From Hesseltinella vesiculosa (Eukaryota > Mucoromycota > Mucoromycetes > Mucorales > Cunninghamellaceae): a stretch of DNA of 64,000 bases. The notes under the pieces were generated by a model. That model saw nothing but the letters and a program-made list of their open reading frames with translations. It made no database searches and was not told the origin of the DNA. Within the stretch, counting starts at the first letter, position 1. Each line of letters starts with the position of its first letter. Shown piece by piece: positions 9,276 to 20,940 of the stretch. The DNA is taken from the NCBI GenBank assembly GCA_002104935.1, contig MCGT01000005.1, forward strand, positions 248,001 through 312,000, read 5' to 3'. Both the position numbers and the translations under genes were made by a program.

Positions 9276-11815
9276 GTCAATAAAGTCGATTTTTGCAAAA
9301 GAAAGGGAAAAAAAAAACGAGAAAAATGAAACGTTGAAAGCTTTGTACTTTTTTTCCATCGGAATTTCCCAGCCAATGAAAACAAGGTTCGTGGTCCTGA
9401 TCTGCAGCAAAAACGCGCTATTTTTACTTGCCTCAACGGCCCTTGTCTAAAACAAGCACATCGGCATTTGGTCCAATTCTCAAATTTGGTTGGCCAAGGC
9501 CTCGTTTTTCTACTTTTAGTGCTTCAAAAAATTCGTGTCACACATTGCATTGATTGCTTTTTTTTTTTTTTTTTTCTCATCCAACAAAAAAGAACGTGGC
9601 ACTCCACCATCTTGCCAAATCATGTATCAAAAAGTAAAAATCAACGAGGCACCGTCGCTCCGTGGGTTCTTTTACATCAACCATAGCCCTTCTTTTTGTT
9701 CGACATTCTGAGCCTGACAGGCAACAACAAGAAGAATCCCCCCTGGTTCAGAGCGGAGTGAAGCATCGTTGATCGAGATTGGCCACTGCTGTCTTTTAAA
9801 AACGTGTGCCTGGATACTTTTTTTTCCCATTCTCCAAGCACGCTCCTGCCAGGCCATGACGCAAGTGCTGCATGCATACCAAGGGATCTCCTTTTACCTA
9901 CCGCACATATGCTTTTAGTATCCACCAAGCCAACTGTCTGAGAGGACAGGTAGGGTAGGCTTGTGCGGAGGATGAAAAAATTGGCCAGCGAGAGAGTCAA
10001 TGCCTGGCTAGCTCTTGTTCGACACCAGCGGCCAAATGTCGCCAATTTAACCACAATGATCGGGCTCTCTCGGATTTCCTTGATCATGAGGTTTGCTTTC
10101 ATACATAGTTACTTTTTTAATACCAAAGGTTGGCTACACCAGCCAGGAAAGAGCAACCCTGTGCGGAGGCTGAATATGACCACCCAAACTTCATCCTGTT
10201 TCGAAAAAAAACCAACCAACGCTGTGGAATGCTTTTTGAGTGGTTAGGTCAGTGCGAAATTTTCAGCAAATGCGCAAATTCATGAAGAATGAAGGTGACG
10301 AAAAAATCAGGTCGGTTGGTGAAGCCCGCCCAGCCAACTCTTGAACCGTTTCGTTTTGACGCCTCCGGCTCTCCAGCTAAATAAATGAAAAAATCGGCCG
10401 TTTTTGCCGGGGCAACACCCGGGTGATCTGATCAAAAACCGCCAAATAGCATTCCATGGTTCAAAAACCAACCTGCCTCGTGTCAAATGAGTATATTCGG
10501 TAGCTACAAACCCATGCCTTGTACCATACGCAGGGTCAAAGTAGAAGCACTGAAAAAACAACTGCTCAGCCGTTTTGCTTGGATGGAGCGTCTTTGTCAG
10601 AACTACTTCGGCATCAGCTTATTTCAGGGTTGCTATCTTTGTTGGTTCCCAGTTCTGCGTCATCTAATCCAAGGACGCTGTCCTTTTACAGCATCTGACG
10701 CTATTCTTATCGATCGACGGCTGCTTTGCAAAGTTTGGTAGCAGTCGAGTCAGCATCCTTCTTTCCCATCATGATCAGAGTTTGGGTAGATTCCGCAGAG
10801 ATCAAATTTGACTGGGGAACCTTTTTTTTTTTTTTTTTTTTTGCGTTGGAAACAGAGGTGCCAACCCGTGTTTTCGTGGCAGCTGTCCAATGCTCACCTG
10901 CAGGATTTTTTTTCAGCATCGATGCCTTTCATGAGAACTTGCCTGCACGTAAAATTTCACATCGATCCATCCACTGAAAACCGATGCCTTGCATCTCAAT
11001 TTTCTATTAGAATCCGCCAAAAGCCAATGGAAACCAGTCTACACCTGATACCCAAAGAATTTGGTGCACCGCCCATAGGTAGAGGGTGCTGGAACCAAGC
11101 TCGCAAGCGGGAGCCCACGCAATCCTGATGGAAACGACCTTTCACAGAAACTTGCCATTGCAGGCGGAAGGGTGTAAGCACAAGCCTGCTGGAGTACACG
11201 ACCCTACGGGAGAACAGCAAAGAGGCACAACACACGTGGGTGCTGCTGACATTGGCCCTGATCAGCTGCCCTCGGCTCCGGCAAGCCACTTGTTCATCGT
11301 GGTAGATGCTCTGTGTTCCAATCAGGATGATGAAAGAAATGAAATTTGAAAGACAGCTTACAGTTTGCGCCGAGTGGGGTGGTCAGGAGATTTCGTGCGT
11401 AGCATGCTTTCCACTCTATTTTACCGCTTCAGCCTAGTGAACTGGCTGGGGAAGCAATTAAAAAATAAGCACTGGCTAGCGATCGTGGTTCTCTCACCTG
11501 AGCATCCTTTGCCAGGCATGCATGGCTCAGCTAAGAAGCTATGAGGCACAAAATAATTGTCTGGTGTTTCATTAGGATGCAGAAATGCTTGGGCGGTTTT
11601 TGGCATAGGTTTATTGCTTGTGTAACGTGCGCTTAGATTGGTTTGAGCCGAGGACGCTCATCTTTCCTGAATTTGGAACCTTTCCGAAATCCGTGCCACG
11701 TTTTCCATTACTTTTTTTCCACACATTGAAACGATCTCCAACTTTTTTCTTAACTTCTTCCTCTTCTTTCTCTCTTTCTTTTTTTGTCATTTCTTCCTCT
11801 GTCTTGATACAGCCT
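9276..11815. other. 2.5-kb spacer, divergent promoters, one repeat copy
   Basis: Long spacer between SEC53 (minus) and the double-START gene (plus). I see no conserved protein. It contains poly(T) runs near 9560 and 10823, an inverted-orientation copy of a dispersed repeat near 10330-10445 (listed separately), and a CT-rich leader (11,740-11,810) just before the START gene. ORFs here have no recognisable family. Confidence 0.5.
10328..10445 (-). repeat. dispersed repeat B, copy A
   Basis: On the minus strand this segment matches 38198-38315 and 55601-55721 over about 115 bp. Shared landmarks are TTTTTGATCAGATC, GGCCGATTTTT, GGAGGCG/GGAGGTG and a closing GTTGGCTGGG. It is the only clear copy of the right-hand repeat families inside the gene-dense compartment. 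Confidence 0.7.
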
Positions 11816-14568
11816 ATGCCTCCACAGCCGACTGCTCCTCAATTAAAGCCGCACCATTCGTCGAGCGGGCGAGACAGTGGGTTCACGGATAGTTCGTCCT
11901 TGTCTGAAAGAGAGTCTTCACAACCATTTCACATGTCAAGAAACCACACTGTGATTCAAAAGGCTGACCAGGCTGTCCACCGCGTCCGACAGCTGTCCAG
12001 GATTCGCAGCAACGAATGGAAAAAAGTGCTCAAACATAAGACGGGCGTGACGGTCGAGATCCTGCAGCAAGAAAAAACCACCGTTTTCAAAGGTGAAATG
12101 ATGATGCGCGGTTTCAACCCTCAAGCAGTCTTTTATATCATCGGTATGCGTAAATTATGGGACAACCAGTAAGTCCATGCACCCAATTTTTTTAAACCAG
12201 CTCAACTCCTTTTTTTTTTTTTTTTTTGACAGATTTGACGATGGCTGCTTGCTAGAAAACTTGAACGAGACAACATCCATCACCTATGAATCCTACAGAG
12301 CCAGTGGAACCACCAAGTAAGCACACATCCATCCGTCTTCCACCTGCGACCCACATAGGATTAACTGCCCCCCCCCCTTTTTTTTTGCTGTCCATCGTCC
12401 AGGGCTTCTGATATCACCTTGGTAGAAAAGATCGACTGCTCCAACGATGGCGAAATTGTGTTTGCTTACTCCAGCATCGAAACAAACCATATGCCCAAGA
12501 TCTCTGGAAAGACACGGCAGGACATCCAGCTACAGGGTTGGGTGCTTCAGACCATCCCAACCACCCCTCCATCGACCCAGGTCACTTTCATCACGGAAGA
12601 AACCGTTCGAGGATGGATCCCAAGCTTGACCAAAAAATCGCTGGCTCGGAAACCTTTGATCATGATCCATGTTCACGACTATCTTCAAAGCAAAGCAAGG
12701 AGTTCTGTTCCCAGACTTCTGGCTCCTCCTCCTGATCCTCAGCGCCCTGCACAACGGTCCAGCTCCGCCTCTGTCCACACCAACCACTCTTCTACCTCAT
12801 CCTTGACCATGGCCCCTCCAGCCAGGTATGCTTTTTCATAAAAAGAAAGCCACCAAGGCGCAGACGAATTCCTTATCTTCTTTTCTATGCAAGGACCTCG
12901 TTAATTCAACCTCCCCCTCGCCGCTCCTCTCTCAACCTACTGGATAGCCATAACCGGCTTTATCCCTCCCCACGCCACCGCTCCGTCCGGATCGATAGCA
13001 TGGAGACCTACAAACGATGGCTTAACAGTGATTTGGACGACTGGAAACATCAAGCTACGCTGGACGGATTCGATATTTACAACCGCCCCTGTCAAAGTTA
13101 TGAAATGCCCATCTTGCGAGGCCAAGGGATCATCCAGGGCCCATGGTCACCAGAACAGATCTGCTCGGCTGTCCAAAACTTCGGCTCTCGTCGACACTGT
13201 AACCAGCAAACGATAATGAAATAACTTGTCGCTCACTTGCTATGTAATTATAGGGGATGATTACTTTGAAGAGGGCCAGGTCGTTGAACGATTCTCTCAA
13301 AAGGAATACTTGATTTACACTAAAATGCGCAATGTGTTTCCGATCCAAGGCCGCGATTTTACCATGCTGTCTCATATCGAAAGTGACGTGAAATCTGGAA
13401 CGATCCATGTTGTGTCAGCAAGCGTGACCGATGCCATGGTACCTGAAAGCAAAACCCATATCCGTGGTGAATGGCTCGTCTATGGCTGGTCCTTCCAAGC
13501 CATCAAGAACAAGGCTGGCGAACGCATCGGTGTACACATCACTTTTATCAATCACATGGATCTGGCTGGCACCACGCCGCTGCCCTCCGCTATCATTCGC
13601 CGACTAGTGACCGACGTGCCCAGCCAAGTGAGCCGTCTCCAGCGCTACCTTCAAGAGTATGGCCACCCACCCTATGTGCGCCGCGTAGCCGGCAAGGTAG
13701 TGCGTGAACACTATGATCCTCAAAGCCAAGCCTACGCCATCACCCTCATTGCCAAGCACAGTCCTGCCGCCCGACGCCTGAACACCTCTGACCAAACCGA
13801 CGCCCACGCTGCCAAACAACAGCAGCAATGGTGCACCGACATTCGTGTCGATCCCGTTCATTACCCACATGGCTTCCAGGCCGTAGCTCACCCTGAAAAA
13901 CATGTGCTGATCGTTCACCGACCCAACCACTCCGGCATCCGCATCTATACCCAAGACAGCTCATTGGACGGCGCTACCATTCGTATCGATATCACCGCAC
14001 TCACCTCCTCACCACGCTCCAGCGATGAATCCACCCCATGCGCATCACCTCTGCCAACCGGAACCGAGTTCCTATCCCGGTCACCACCCACACCTTCACC
14101 TTCGCCACCTCCCCAAATGTCCCATGATCTCAAGTCTGTCACTTCCCTTTCCGATACGCTGACCTTTTCGGTCCATTCCGCCTCCTCCATAAAGACCCTG
14201 TCGGCCCGGAAAACCATCATTGCCATTAACAACTACCCGAAACCCTTGGAAGCAAGCACAGCTTCCATCTCGGAATCCACCCTCACACCACATGTTCCCC
14301 ACGCCAAACCACCTTCTCCATCTCCTATCAACGATGTAGCCCCTCCTCCAGCTACACGGAAACCCATAGTAAGCTACCTGTCAAGCCAAAATAACAGTTT
14401 CTGATCACTATTTTTTTTTAGACGGGGCAGGGACGACAACAGAATGCTAGCAGCCCAATCATTGTCATTGGTGACCAGCTGACATTTAATGGACAGCAGC
14501 TCTCCGTGATCTTTGGCTTGATGGTGTTATGCTACTACGTGGGCAAATTCTCTTGCCGGTGTGCATGA
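11816..14568 (+). CDS. double START-domain protein with C-terminal membrane anchor
   Basis: Predicted lipid-binding/transfer protein. Six exons: 11816-12168, 12233-12316, 12403-12825, 12894-13198, 13254-14368 and 14422-14568, 808 residues in one frame. First START-like domain at about residues 48-243 (from VIQKADQAVHRV, through the region before SIETNHMPK, to VHDYLQ). Second START-like domain at about 324-530 (from METYKRWLNS, with YTKMRNVFP, GRDFTML, a VSASV strand and HITFINHMDLAGT, the typical late-START block). Residues 540-760 are Pro/Ser-rich. The last exon encodes a hydrophobic stretch (LSVIFGLMVLCYYVGKF) seven residues from the C-terminus, as in tail-anchored proteins, placing it on the ER or another cytosolic membrane face. 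The start is MPPQPTAP, after a CT-rich leader; an in-frame Met 198 nt upstream is less likely. Ligand unknown. Confidence 0.86.
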
Positions 14569-15069
14569 ATGGAGCTTGGCAAATGTATGGCACATTCCAT
14601 GGCCGGCCTGAATGCCACCATGCGCCCTTTTTTATCTTTTTGGTCATCTTGGCCGTATACCCCCCTTTTTTTAGTTGTAATTGACACCTTACAGCCCTCT
14701 TTCTTTCATAACATTGCATGTGGATCATGATGCCTAGACTCTCTCTCTCTCTCTCTCTCTCTCACTCTTTTTTTTTCTTTTTTTCTTTCTTTTTTTTTTT
14801 TTTTTTGGCTTGTCACACAGTAAACATTTCATTTATTTGTTTCCATGGCAATTGTTCCTGATCGATGCGCCCTGAGACCAACTTTTTCCTGATGAAACAA
14901 AAAAAACAGGCTTAGGGTCTTTTTGTGACAGACATGTGTAGACAGGACTTGGCACACATGGCTAATGCACCCGTCACTCGATCCATTCATGATTCCCGAC
15001 AACTTGCATAAACAAAAAAATAAAAAATAAGGAGGCAATGGTATTTCTATCCTCTCTTCTTCATCCACT

Positions 15070-15109
<40 letters not shown>

Positions 15110-15167
15110 CTTTTTTTTTTTTTGGTCTCATTCCCTTCTTTGGCAGATCTATTTATTCTTTGTGCGA
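14569..15167. repeat. intergenic spacer with CT microsatellites
   Basis: Spacer between the double-START gene and the kinase. It has a (CT)n run at about 14740-14765, pyrimidine/T runs at 14766-14806 and a second (CT)n run at about 15070-15107 followed by poly(T). The second tract lies just upstream of the kinase start and may act as a pyrimidine-rich core promoter. Read in reverse it yields a fake Arg-Glu repeat ORF. Confidence 0.65.
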
Positions 15168-17692
15168 ATGTCTTCATCGTCACTTCCTCTGCCACATAAA
15201 GTTTATGTTAAAAACTATGTGATTTATAATAAAGTCTTGGGTGAAGGAAGCATGGGCTGTGGTAAGCTTTTAACAAAGATAGGGCTTGGAGCCAATAAAC
15301 TGACCCCTATTTCATCCAGTCAAATTGGCCGAGAAGGTGACCGATGCCTCGATCAAAAAGGTACCAAAAGTTACATGGGAGCAGAATTGACATTTTTTTT
15401 TATGTTGGGTGAATGTTTATTGCCTGACAGTACGCAGTCAAAATCATCCCTAAAAACGATATTTGCGTAGCCGTCAACAAGCCGTCGATCCCCGCTTCCG
15501 ACCCAAAGGACTCTCCGACTGAACGAGAGCAGCGCACCAAACGGGAAATGACGATCATGCAGCTGCTACACCATCCACATATTTGTAGCCTTGATGAGTG
15601 GGCTTGTGAAGGTATGCTTTATTATTTTTTCATCGAGTACGTCGATGGTGGTCAGCTCCTGGATTATATCATTCAACATGGCAAGCTAAAAGAAAAACAG
15701 GCTCGGAAGTTTGCCAGGCAAATCGCAAGCGCTTTAGGTAAAAAGCCAAACCCTGAAAAAAAAAAACCACACTTCAACCTCACTCTTCTTTTTTTCCTAA
15801 TTGGTTATAAATAGATTATTGCCATCAAAATGCCATTGTCCATCGAGGTGAGGAGGCGCATCCCTCTGCAAAAGAAAAAAAAAAGGGAGGCTGATGTTTC
15901 TTTCTCTCTTTCCTTATTTTCGGGGGCGTGTGTGTGTGTGTGTGTGTGTAGATCTTAAAATCGAAAATATTCTGATCACTCGGGACGAGAACATAAAAAT
16001 CATCGATTTCGGATTGTCCAACTTTTATTCGTCAAAAACAACCCTGAACACCTACTGCGGGTCGCTTTATTTTGCTGCCCCTGAATTATTACGAGCTCGT
16101 GGCTATGTCGGCCCCGAGGTGGATATCTGGAGTTTTGGCGTCGTCCTTTTTGTCATGGTTTGTGGCCGCGTCCCTTTTGATGATACCAGTCTGCCTGTCC
16201 TTCATCAAAAAATCAAAATGGGAGTCGTTCAATACCCAGATCATCTCAGCAAAGGTAAAGACAACCCCTAAAAAAGAATACTGCCTTTTTCATTCTCCTT
16301 TTTTTCTCTTCCCACCTCTTTTTTTTTTCTTGGAAAATAGACTGCACCGATCTCTTGACCAAAATCCTTCAAGTGGATCCACAGCGAAGGGAAACCATGA
16401 CGTATATTTTGAATCACCCCTGGATGAAGAAGAACTATGGGAACAACCCGATCCAGAACCACCTACCTGGCCGCCAACCCCTTGACAGCCTGGACAGCCA
16501 CGTGATCCAACGCATGCACACCTACGGCTTTGGTCTTCCAGAAGACATCCATGATCGTCTTCGCCGTACCGTGGCCTCCCACGAATATCAATATGCTAAG
16601 CTTCAGCTGAAGACCCTTCCACTTGCCACCCCTCCAGCCCATACCATGGCTAGACACCGAAGTTTGCGCCGCCAATGGTCATCTCGCCACAAAACCACCA
16701 CAACCACAAGCCCCACAGCCTCACTCTCACCCTCACCGTCGTCGCCGCCGTCCCCTTCTCCCGCTTCACCAGCCACGCCCCTATCACCAGAAGCCTCCTC
16801 CCCATCGACCTATGCCACTTTTGGTATCAACGGCTACGACCCATTGCTGTCGATCTATTACTTGGTCCATGAACGCATGAAGCGAGAGCGGGGTGAACTG
16901 GTTGACACGCCCGGCCCTCTTTCTGCGCTGGGCTCCTCATCCAACTTGACAACCACATCCGCCAGCTCATCCACCACCAGCCTCCATAGATCCTCATCGC
17001 TATCCTTTTTCCGGTCGTCATCCTTAAGACAGACAGCCTCCCATCCACATCAGCCACCCCTGCCCAGCCAGCCCCACCAAGCTACCATTCGCCGATCGTC
17101 CAGCCTGATTCAACGAAGCAAGTCTGCCGCCAAACGCCTCATTGGCGATCTCTGGCCGCACGTGTCGCCCCATGCCTCCACCACCACCTCTACATCAGCC
17201 TCACCCACATCGCCGTCACCGCCGTCACCACCCGCCACCAAGGCCATCTCCAGCTTGACGCCCTCGGTCGGGAGGACACGGTCGATGCGCGAGCGGTTGC
17301 AACAGCGCCTGTCGCCTTCGTTGCGTCGAACGTCCTCGGCCCGCTCATCTGACCCGCAGGATCCAGCCACGACTCATCCGGCCAAAAGTCTGTTACCGTT
17401 GCATCGTCGCCACCTCTTCCGACTCCCGGCCTCGACGCTACTGCAGTACCTGCTGGATGCCTTGGCCAACATGAGCATCACCACGCAGCTACCTGTACCA
17501 GAACACTATTCCATCCTTTGCCAGCACACTGAGCAGCAACAAACCATCCAATTCACCATGCTCATCTACCAGGCCCGCTATGCCCAGGGCCGCCTTGGCA
17601 TCAAGATCATCGACATTGACCAACACCCTTGCCTCGTTGCCCTTTACCATACCATTCTCGCCCAATTGGACAAACGCATCCAAGACAGCTAG
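15168..17692 (+). CDS. KIN1: KIN1/PAR-1/MARK-type Ser/Thr kinase
   Basis: Polarity and exocytosis kinase of the Kin1/Kin2-MARK family. Six exons: 15168-15261, 15320-15360, 15431-15737, 15815-15847, 15952-16254 and 16341-17692, giving 709 residues. Gly-loop GEGSMGCV is split between exons 1 and 2; ATP lysine in [22 protein letters not shown]; catalytic loop IVHRDLKIEN is split between exons 4 and 5; DFG in IIDFGLSN; activation-loop [12 protein letters not shown] with the LKB1-type Thr; [19 protein letters not shown]; a basic, Ser/Pro-rich linker; and a KA1-like C-terminal end ([18 protein letters not shown] to LAQLDKRIQ). The order and the near-identity of the [12 protein letters not shown] and IENI blocks point to Kin1/2. 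Intron 4 has a GT dinucleotide tract directly before its AG. Shorter than yeast Kin1 (about 1,060), which is common outside yeasts. Confidence 0.95.
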
Positions 17693-18022
17693 ACCTAGAC
17701 GCGGTCTCTTCTAATAAAATTCTGTAGTGGGTAGTTCTTTTAATTTCGTGTGCAACGGTTATGTAACAAATGCCAGGGCAGGAGATAAAAAAAAAATAGC
17801 CCGAAGAAAAAAAAAATGTGTACAACTCGGCAAGGAGGAAAGCAATTGGGATCAAAGGAAGATGACAAACAAGACGAGGAAACATGCTACCGCCAGATAA
17901 GAATAGGATGGAAGAATGAAGAATTGGATGTATGCAAGGGTGCAAAAGAGAGAGAAAATAGAAAAAAAAAGCAAATAGAAAAATAGAAGAAAAAAAAAAA
18001 AGCAAGGTACTATACAAAGACT
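17693..18022. other. convergent 3' spacer of kinase and eIF2A genes
   Basis: 330-bp spacer between two converging genes, with AATAAAAT just after the kinase stop and A-rich runs (GAAAAAAAAAATG, AAAAAAAAAAAAGC) further right. No gene recognised. Confidence 0.6.
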
Positions 18023-20253
18023 CTATCGAAGAGAAGCAAGATCTCTCAAGACAGTGGCCTCGGATGTGAGCTTTTGGAGCTGTTCAAAACGGAAAGAGAG
18101 GTCAGACGACGTAGCGCGTTTTATGTTCACCCTCCTTACCTGAGCAGGTTCCAACGTAGCACCATGCATTTGCTTTTCCTTGAGTTCATTGATCTGTCGC
18201 AGTTTCTTTTCCAAGTTGCGGATCTTCTTTTGTTTTTCTTCAGGAGAGAGCTGTGTCAGCACCTTGCTAGCATTGTTGGCGGCGGGAGGAGGCGTGCTGG
18301 GTTTGCTGTTAGGTTTGCCATTGCTGGAGGGTTTGGCGTTCTTGGTCGAGGCACCGGGGACATGACGACGGGCCGACGCGGGCGACTGGCCACGGCTCAA
18401 CATGGCTTCGCGTTCGGCCAAGGAGGTTGGGGCAGCCGAGCCACGGAGGTGAGGAGGGCGGTAAGCACCACCGGACACAGGTGCCTTGGGTTTGTTGGAG
18501 GGCAGGACTTTGATGGGCTGGGGAGTGGGCGAACCGGAGCGCAGGGCAGGGAAGTTCGAAGCAGGCTCAGGGCGCCAGCCGATTTGGAATAATTCTTCGA
18601 CAGATTCTTCGTAGATCAGCGTGCCAGTGTAATGCCACATCTTGAAGCCATTGTCGACGCGCAGGCGGGGAGTCAGTGTGGCGGTCATCAGGTAGCGACC
18701 ACAGGGTGACCATTCACAGTGCGAGGCGTTGGGGGCGGCAAACGTGTTGACCTTGGCCAGCTTTCTGCGGTCCCACAGATCGATCGTGCCGTTCAAGTTG
18801 CCAAAACCAGCGATACATAAAAAGGTGCCCTGCGAGTTGAAGCGGACGAAATTACGAGGGCTGACGCCAAAGCTGAAGATGGCCTTGGCACGATGGTCGA
18901 ACAAGGTGGCTTGAGCAGGCATGGATCCGTAAACGACGACGAATTCTTTGGAATCCGGGCTCCAGGCGACATCATGCACGGCGCCTTCTTTGTCCAGAGG
19001 CACACGACAGTCAAAGTTGCCCGCCACTGCTAAATAATACAAATTCGTTTCACCATAGTAAGAGCGGCCAGTCTTGTCCACTTCGGTTTGGGTCAGCACC
19101 AGTAGGTTGGTGCCAAGGTCGTTCCAGAACATCTGTACATTGTCGGCCTTGAAGAATGTCTTGTTGGACACGGGTGAAGCAAAAGAGGGAATGCTATACA
19201 AGCGCACAATCGCAGGTGAACCCTGAGAACATCACAAAAAGAGAAATGAGCATTTTGACCATTGTCCTACCCAATTCCCTGAACCTTTTTTTTTTTTTTT
19301 TTTTTTACCTTGCGTTCAGGAATAAACACAGCCACAGCCGGATTTTTACCAGGACTTAGCGAAAAGAAGTTGACACCTTCTAATTGGAGTCGAGACCACA
19401 CACCTATAACAAAAAGGATTGCAAAGTCAGCAACCAGTGCTTTCACTCATAAAAAAAACTTACTCTTGCCAACGTTCCGGCTTTCCCAGAATTGAACTTC
19501 TCCTGTCACCAGTCGGGCGCAATATTTTTCATCATCGGTCCATTGGACGTTCCTAAAAAGCGTCGCGAAAAAAAAAATATGAAGACAGTGTCAACGGTGG
19601 CAGGGCGAGTGTTTACCAGTTGTTCTGCGCTTTTTGTGAAAACGAGGCAATTTCTTCGCCAGTTTTGGTGTTCCAAATAAACAAGTTCTTGCATCCAGTC
19701 CCATCTTCCAATTTGGCTGAAAAAAAAATGTCAGCCAGTTCCGTCAAAAGGTAGAAGAAACTTACTATATCGTTCCCAAGTGGCCAAATAGTTGCCTTGA
19801 GGTGAAAACCAAAGATCAAGGACATTGGGATGATTGATCACACACCGTTGTTTCAGTGTATCAGTATCAAACACCTTCACACTAGATAAATATAGTGAGA
19901 ACACTTGAAGCTTCACCTGAGTTTTTTTTTTACCTTTCAGCCGTGCCGTAAGCATAGACTTGCCCATATTTACTGTACTTGAAGATTCTAGTGGTGATTT
20001 CAGGTCTAACGCAATAAAAAAATATTGGATGAGAAAAAAGTCGACCAAGATGATGCTGAAGCTTACTTTTCAAATTCCTTGATGGGTTTATATTCAGGAT
20101 ATCCTGACCAGACGGTCAAGTCTTTTTGAGATCGATCTAAAAAAATGGGGGGAAACGTATGAGATCTCGTTTCGGACCGAGTGATGCTGTGCTCATGCCA
20201 GAATGTCAAGCCGCATTAGACTTACATGAAAACTGGGTAAGATGACTAGACAT
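18023..20253 (-). CDS. EIF2A: eukaryotic translation initiation factor 2A (eIF2A)
   Basis: Non-canonical initiation factor that can deliver initiator tRNA to the 40S subunit in a GTP-independent manner. Nine exons on the minus strand: 20253-20226, 20136-20067, 20005-19934, 19881-19766, 19716-19617, 19552-19464, 19403-19309, 19222-18140 and 18079-18023; 569 residues, all phases consistent. The N-terminus starts MSSHLTQF, resembling the yeast MSSQF start. WD-type beta-propeller blades follow: KDLTVWSGYP, LWFSPQGNYLATW, VQWTDDEKYCAR. The core eIF2A blocks are VDKTGRSYYGETNLYYL, YGSMPAQATLFDH, AGFGNLNGTIDLWD, TPRLRVDNGFKMWHYTG and AYRPPHLRG. The C-terminal coiled coil ends at LQKLTSEATVLRDL. The last intron (60 nt) is in frame without a stop, so retention would insert 20 residues. 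Confidence 0.96.
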
Positions 20254-20940
20254 GCTGGATCAAGCTTGTACTAAAAAAGGATGAACAAAAAAACAAGGAA
20301 GAGAGGAAAAAAGTAAAAAAAGAAAAATCGGACGTTTGCTGCTTGCTGGCTGCAATTTTTTCAGTCACACTGCTTCCAACACAAAAAAAGGAATGACGTG
20401 TGTCGCCAATCACGAAACATGTAGCCCCAAAGATAAACTTACGGCGCCCAAATTAAGAAGGAACAAGACGCTACTTGGTGCTACGACAAAGAAAATGAAA
20501 AAGCACCCAGCCACGATTGGCTGAAATAAATATTTAGGCCCTGCTGGCTACTTACTGAGTGACCCCAGTCAAAGTGTCTAGCAAACGACAGACGTTCACT
20601 CTTAGGCACAGTTCATGCCGACCTTGTTTGAAAGAGAAGGCGCCGGCCTAGTGGAGCAGCAGCCAGGCAAGCGATGGGACGGTGACCTAACTGGATACCG
20701 TGGGATAATGGCTAAAGTGCCTTTCTCTGTGCCATACTGTTTGGTAAAGTTGAATTTGATACTGAGCGGCTGCCTACATCGTTTGATCACCGTACGCCAC
20801 CTATTGTTTTTAATCTCAGAAGTCCCTTTAGAAATGTTGCTTGTCTTCCTGATTGGCTGTGCTGGCTTTTTCCATGTGTCACGGTGGTGCTGCTCACCCG
20901 CATTGGCATCACCTTATAATCCTTTTTTATTTCTGTATAG
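20254..20940. other. intergenic spacer, no recognised gene
   Basis: 687-bp spacer upstream of eIF2A and downstream of the first GT15 gene. It must contain the eIF2A promoter. An ORF at 20615-20986 on the plus strand overlaps the GT15 3' exon and has no family features. Confidence 0.5.

Noticed and set aside
9677..10102. 141-codon minus ORF
   Set aside because: No domain, no splice context, AT-rich spacer composition.
14829..15131. Minus ORF with an Arg-Glu repeat
   Set aside because: Produced by the (CT)n microsatellite; no codon bias or family.
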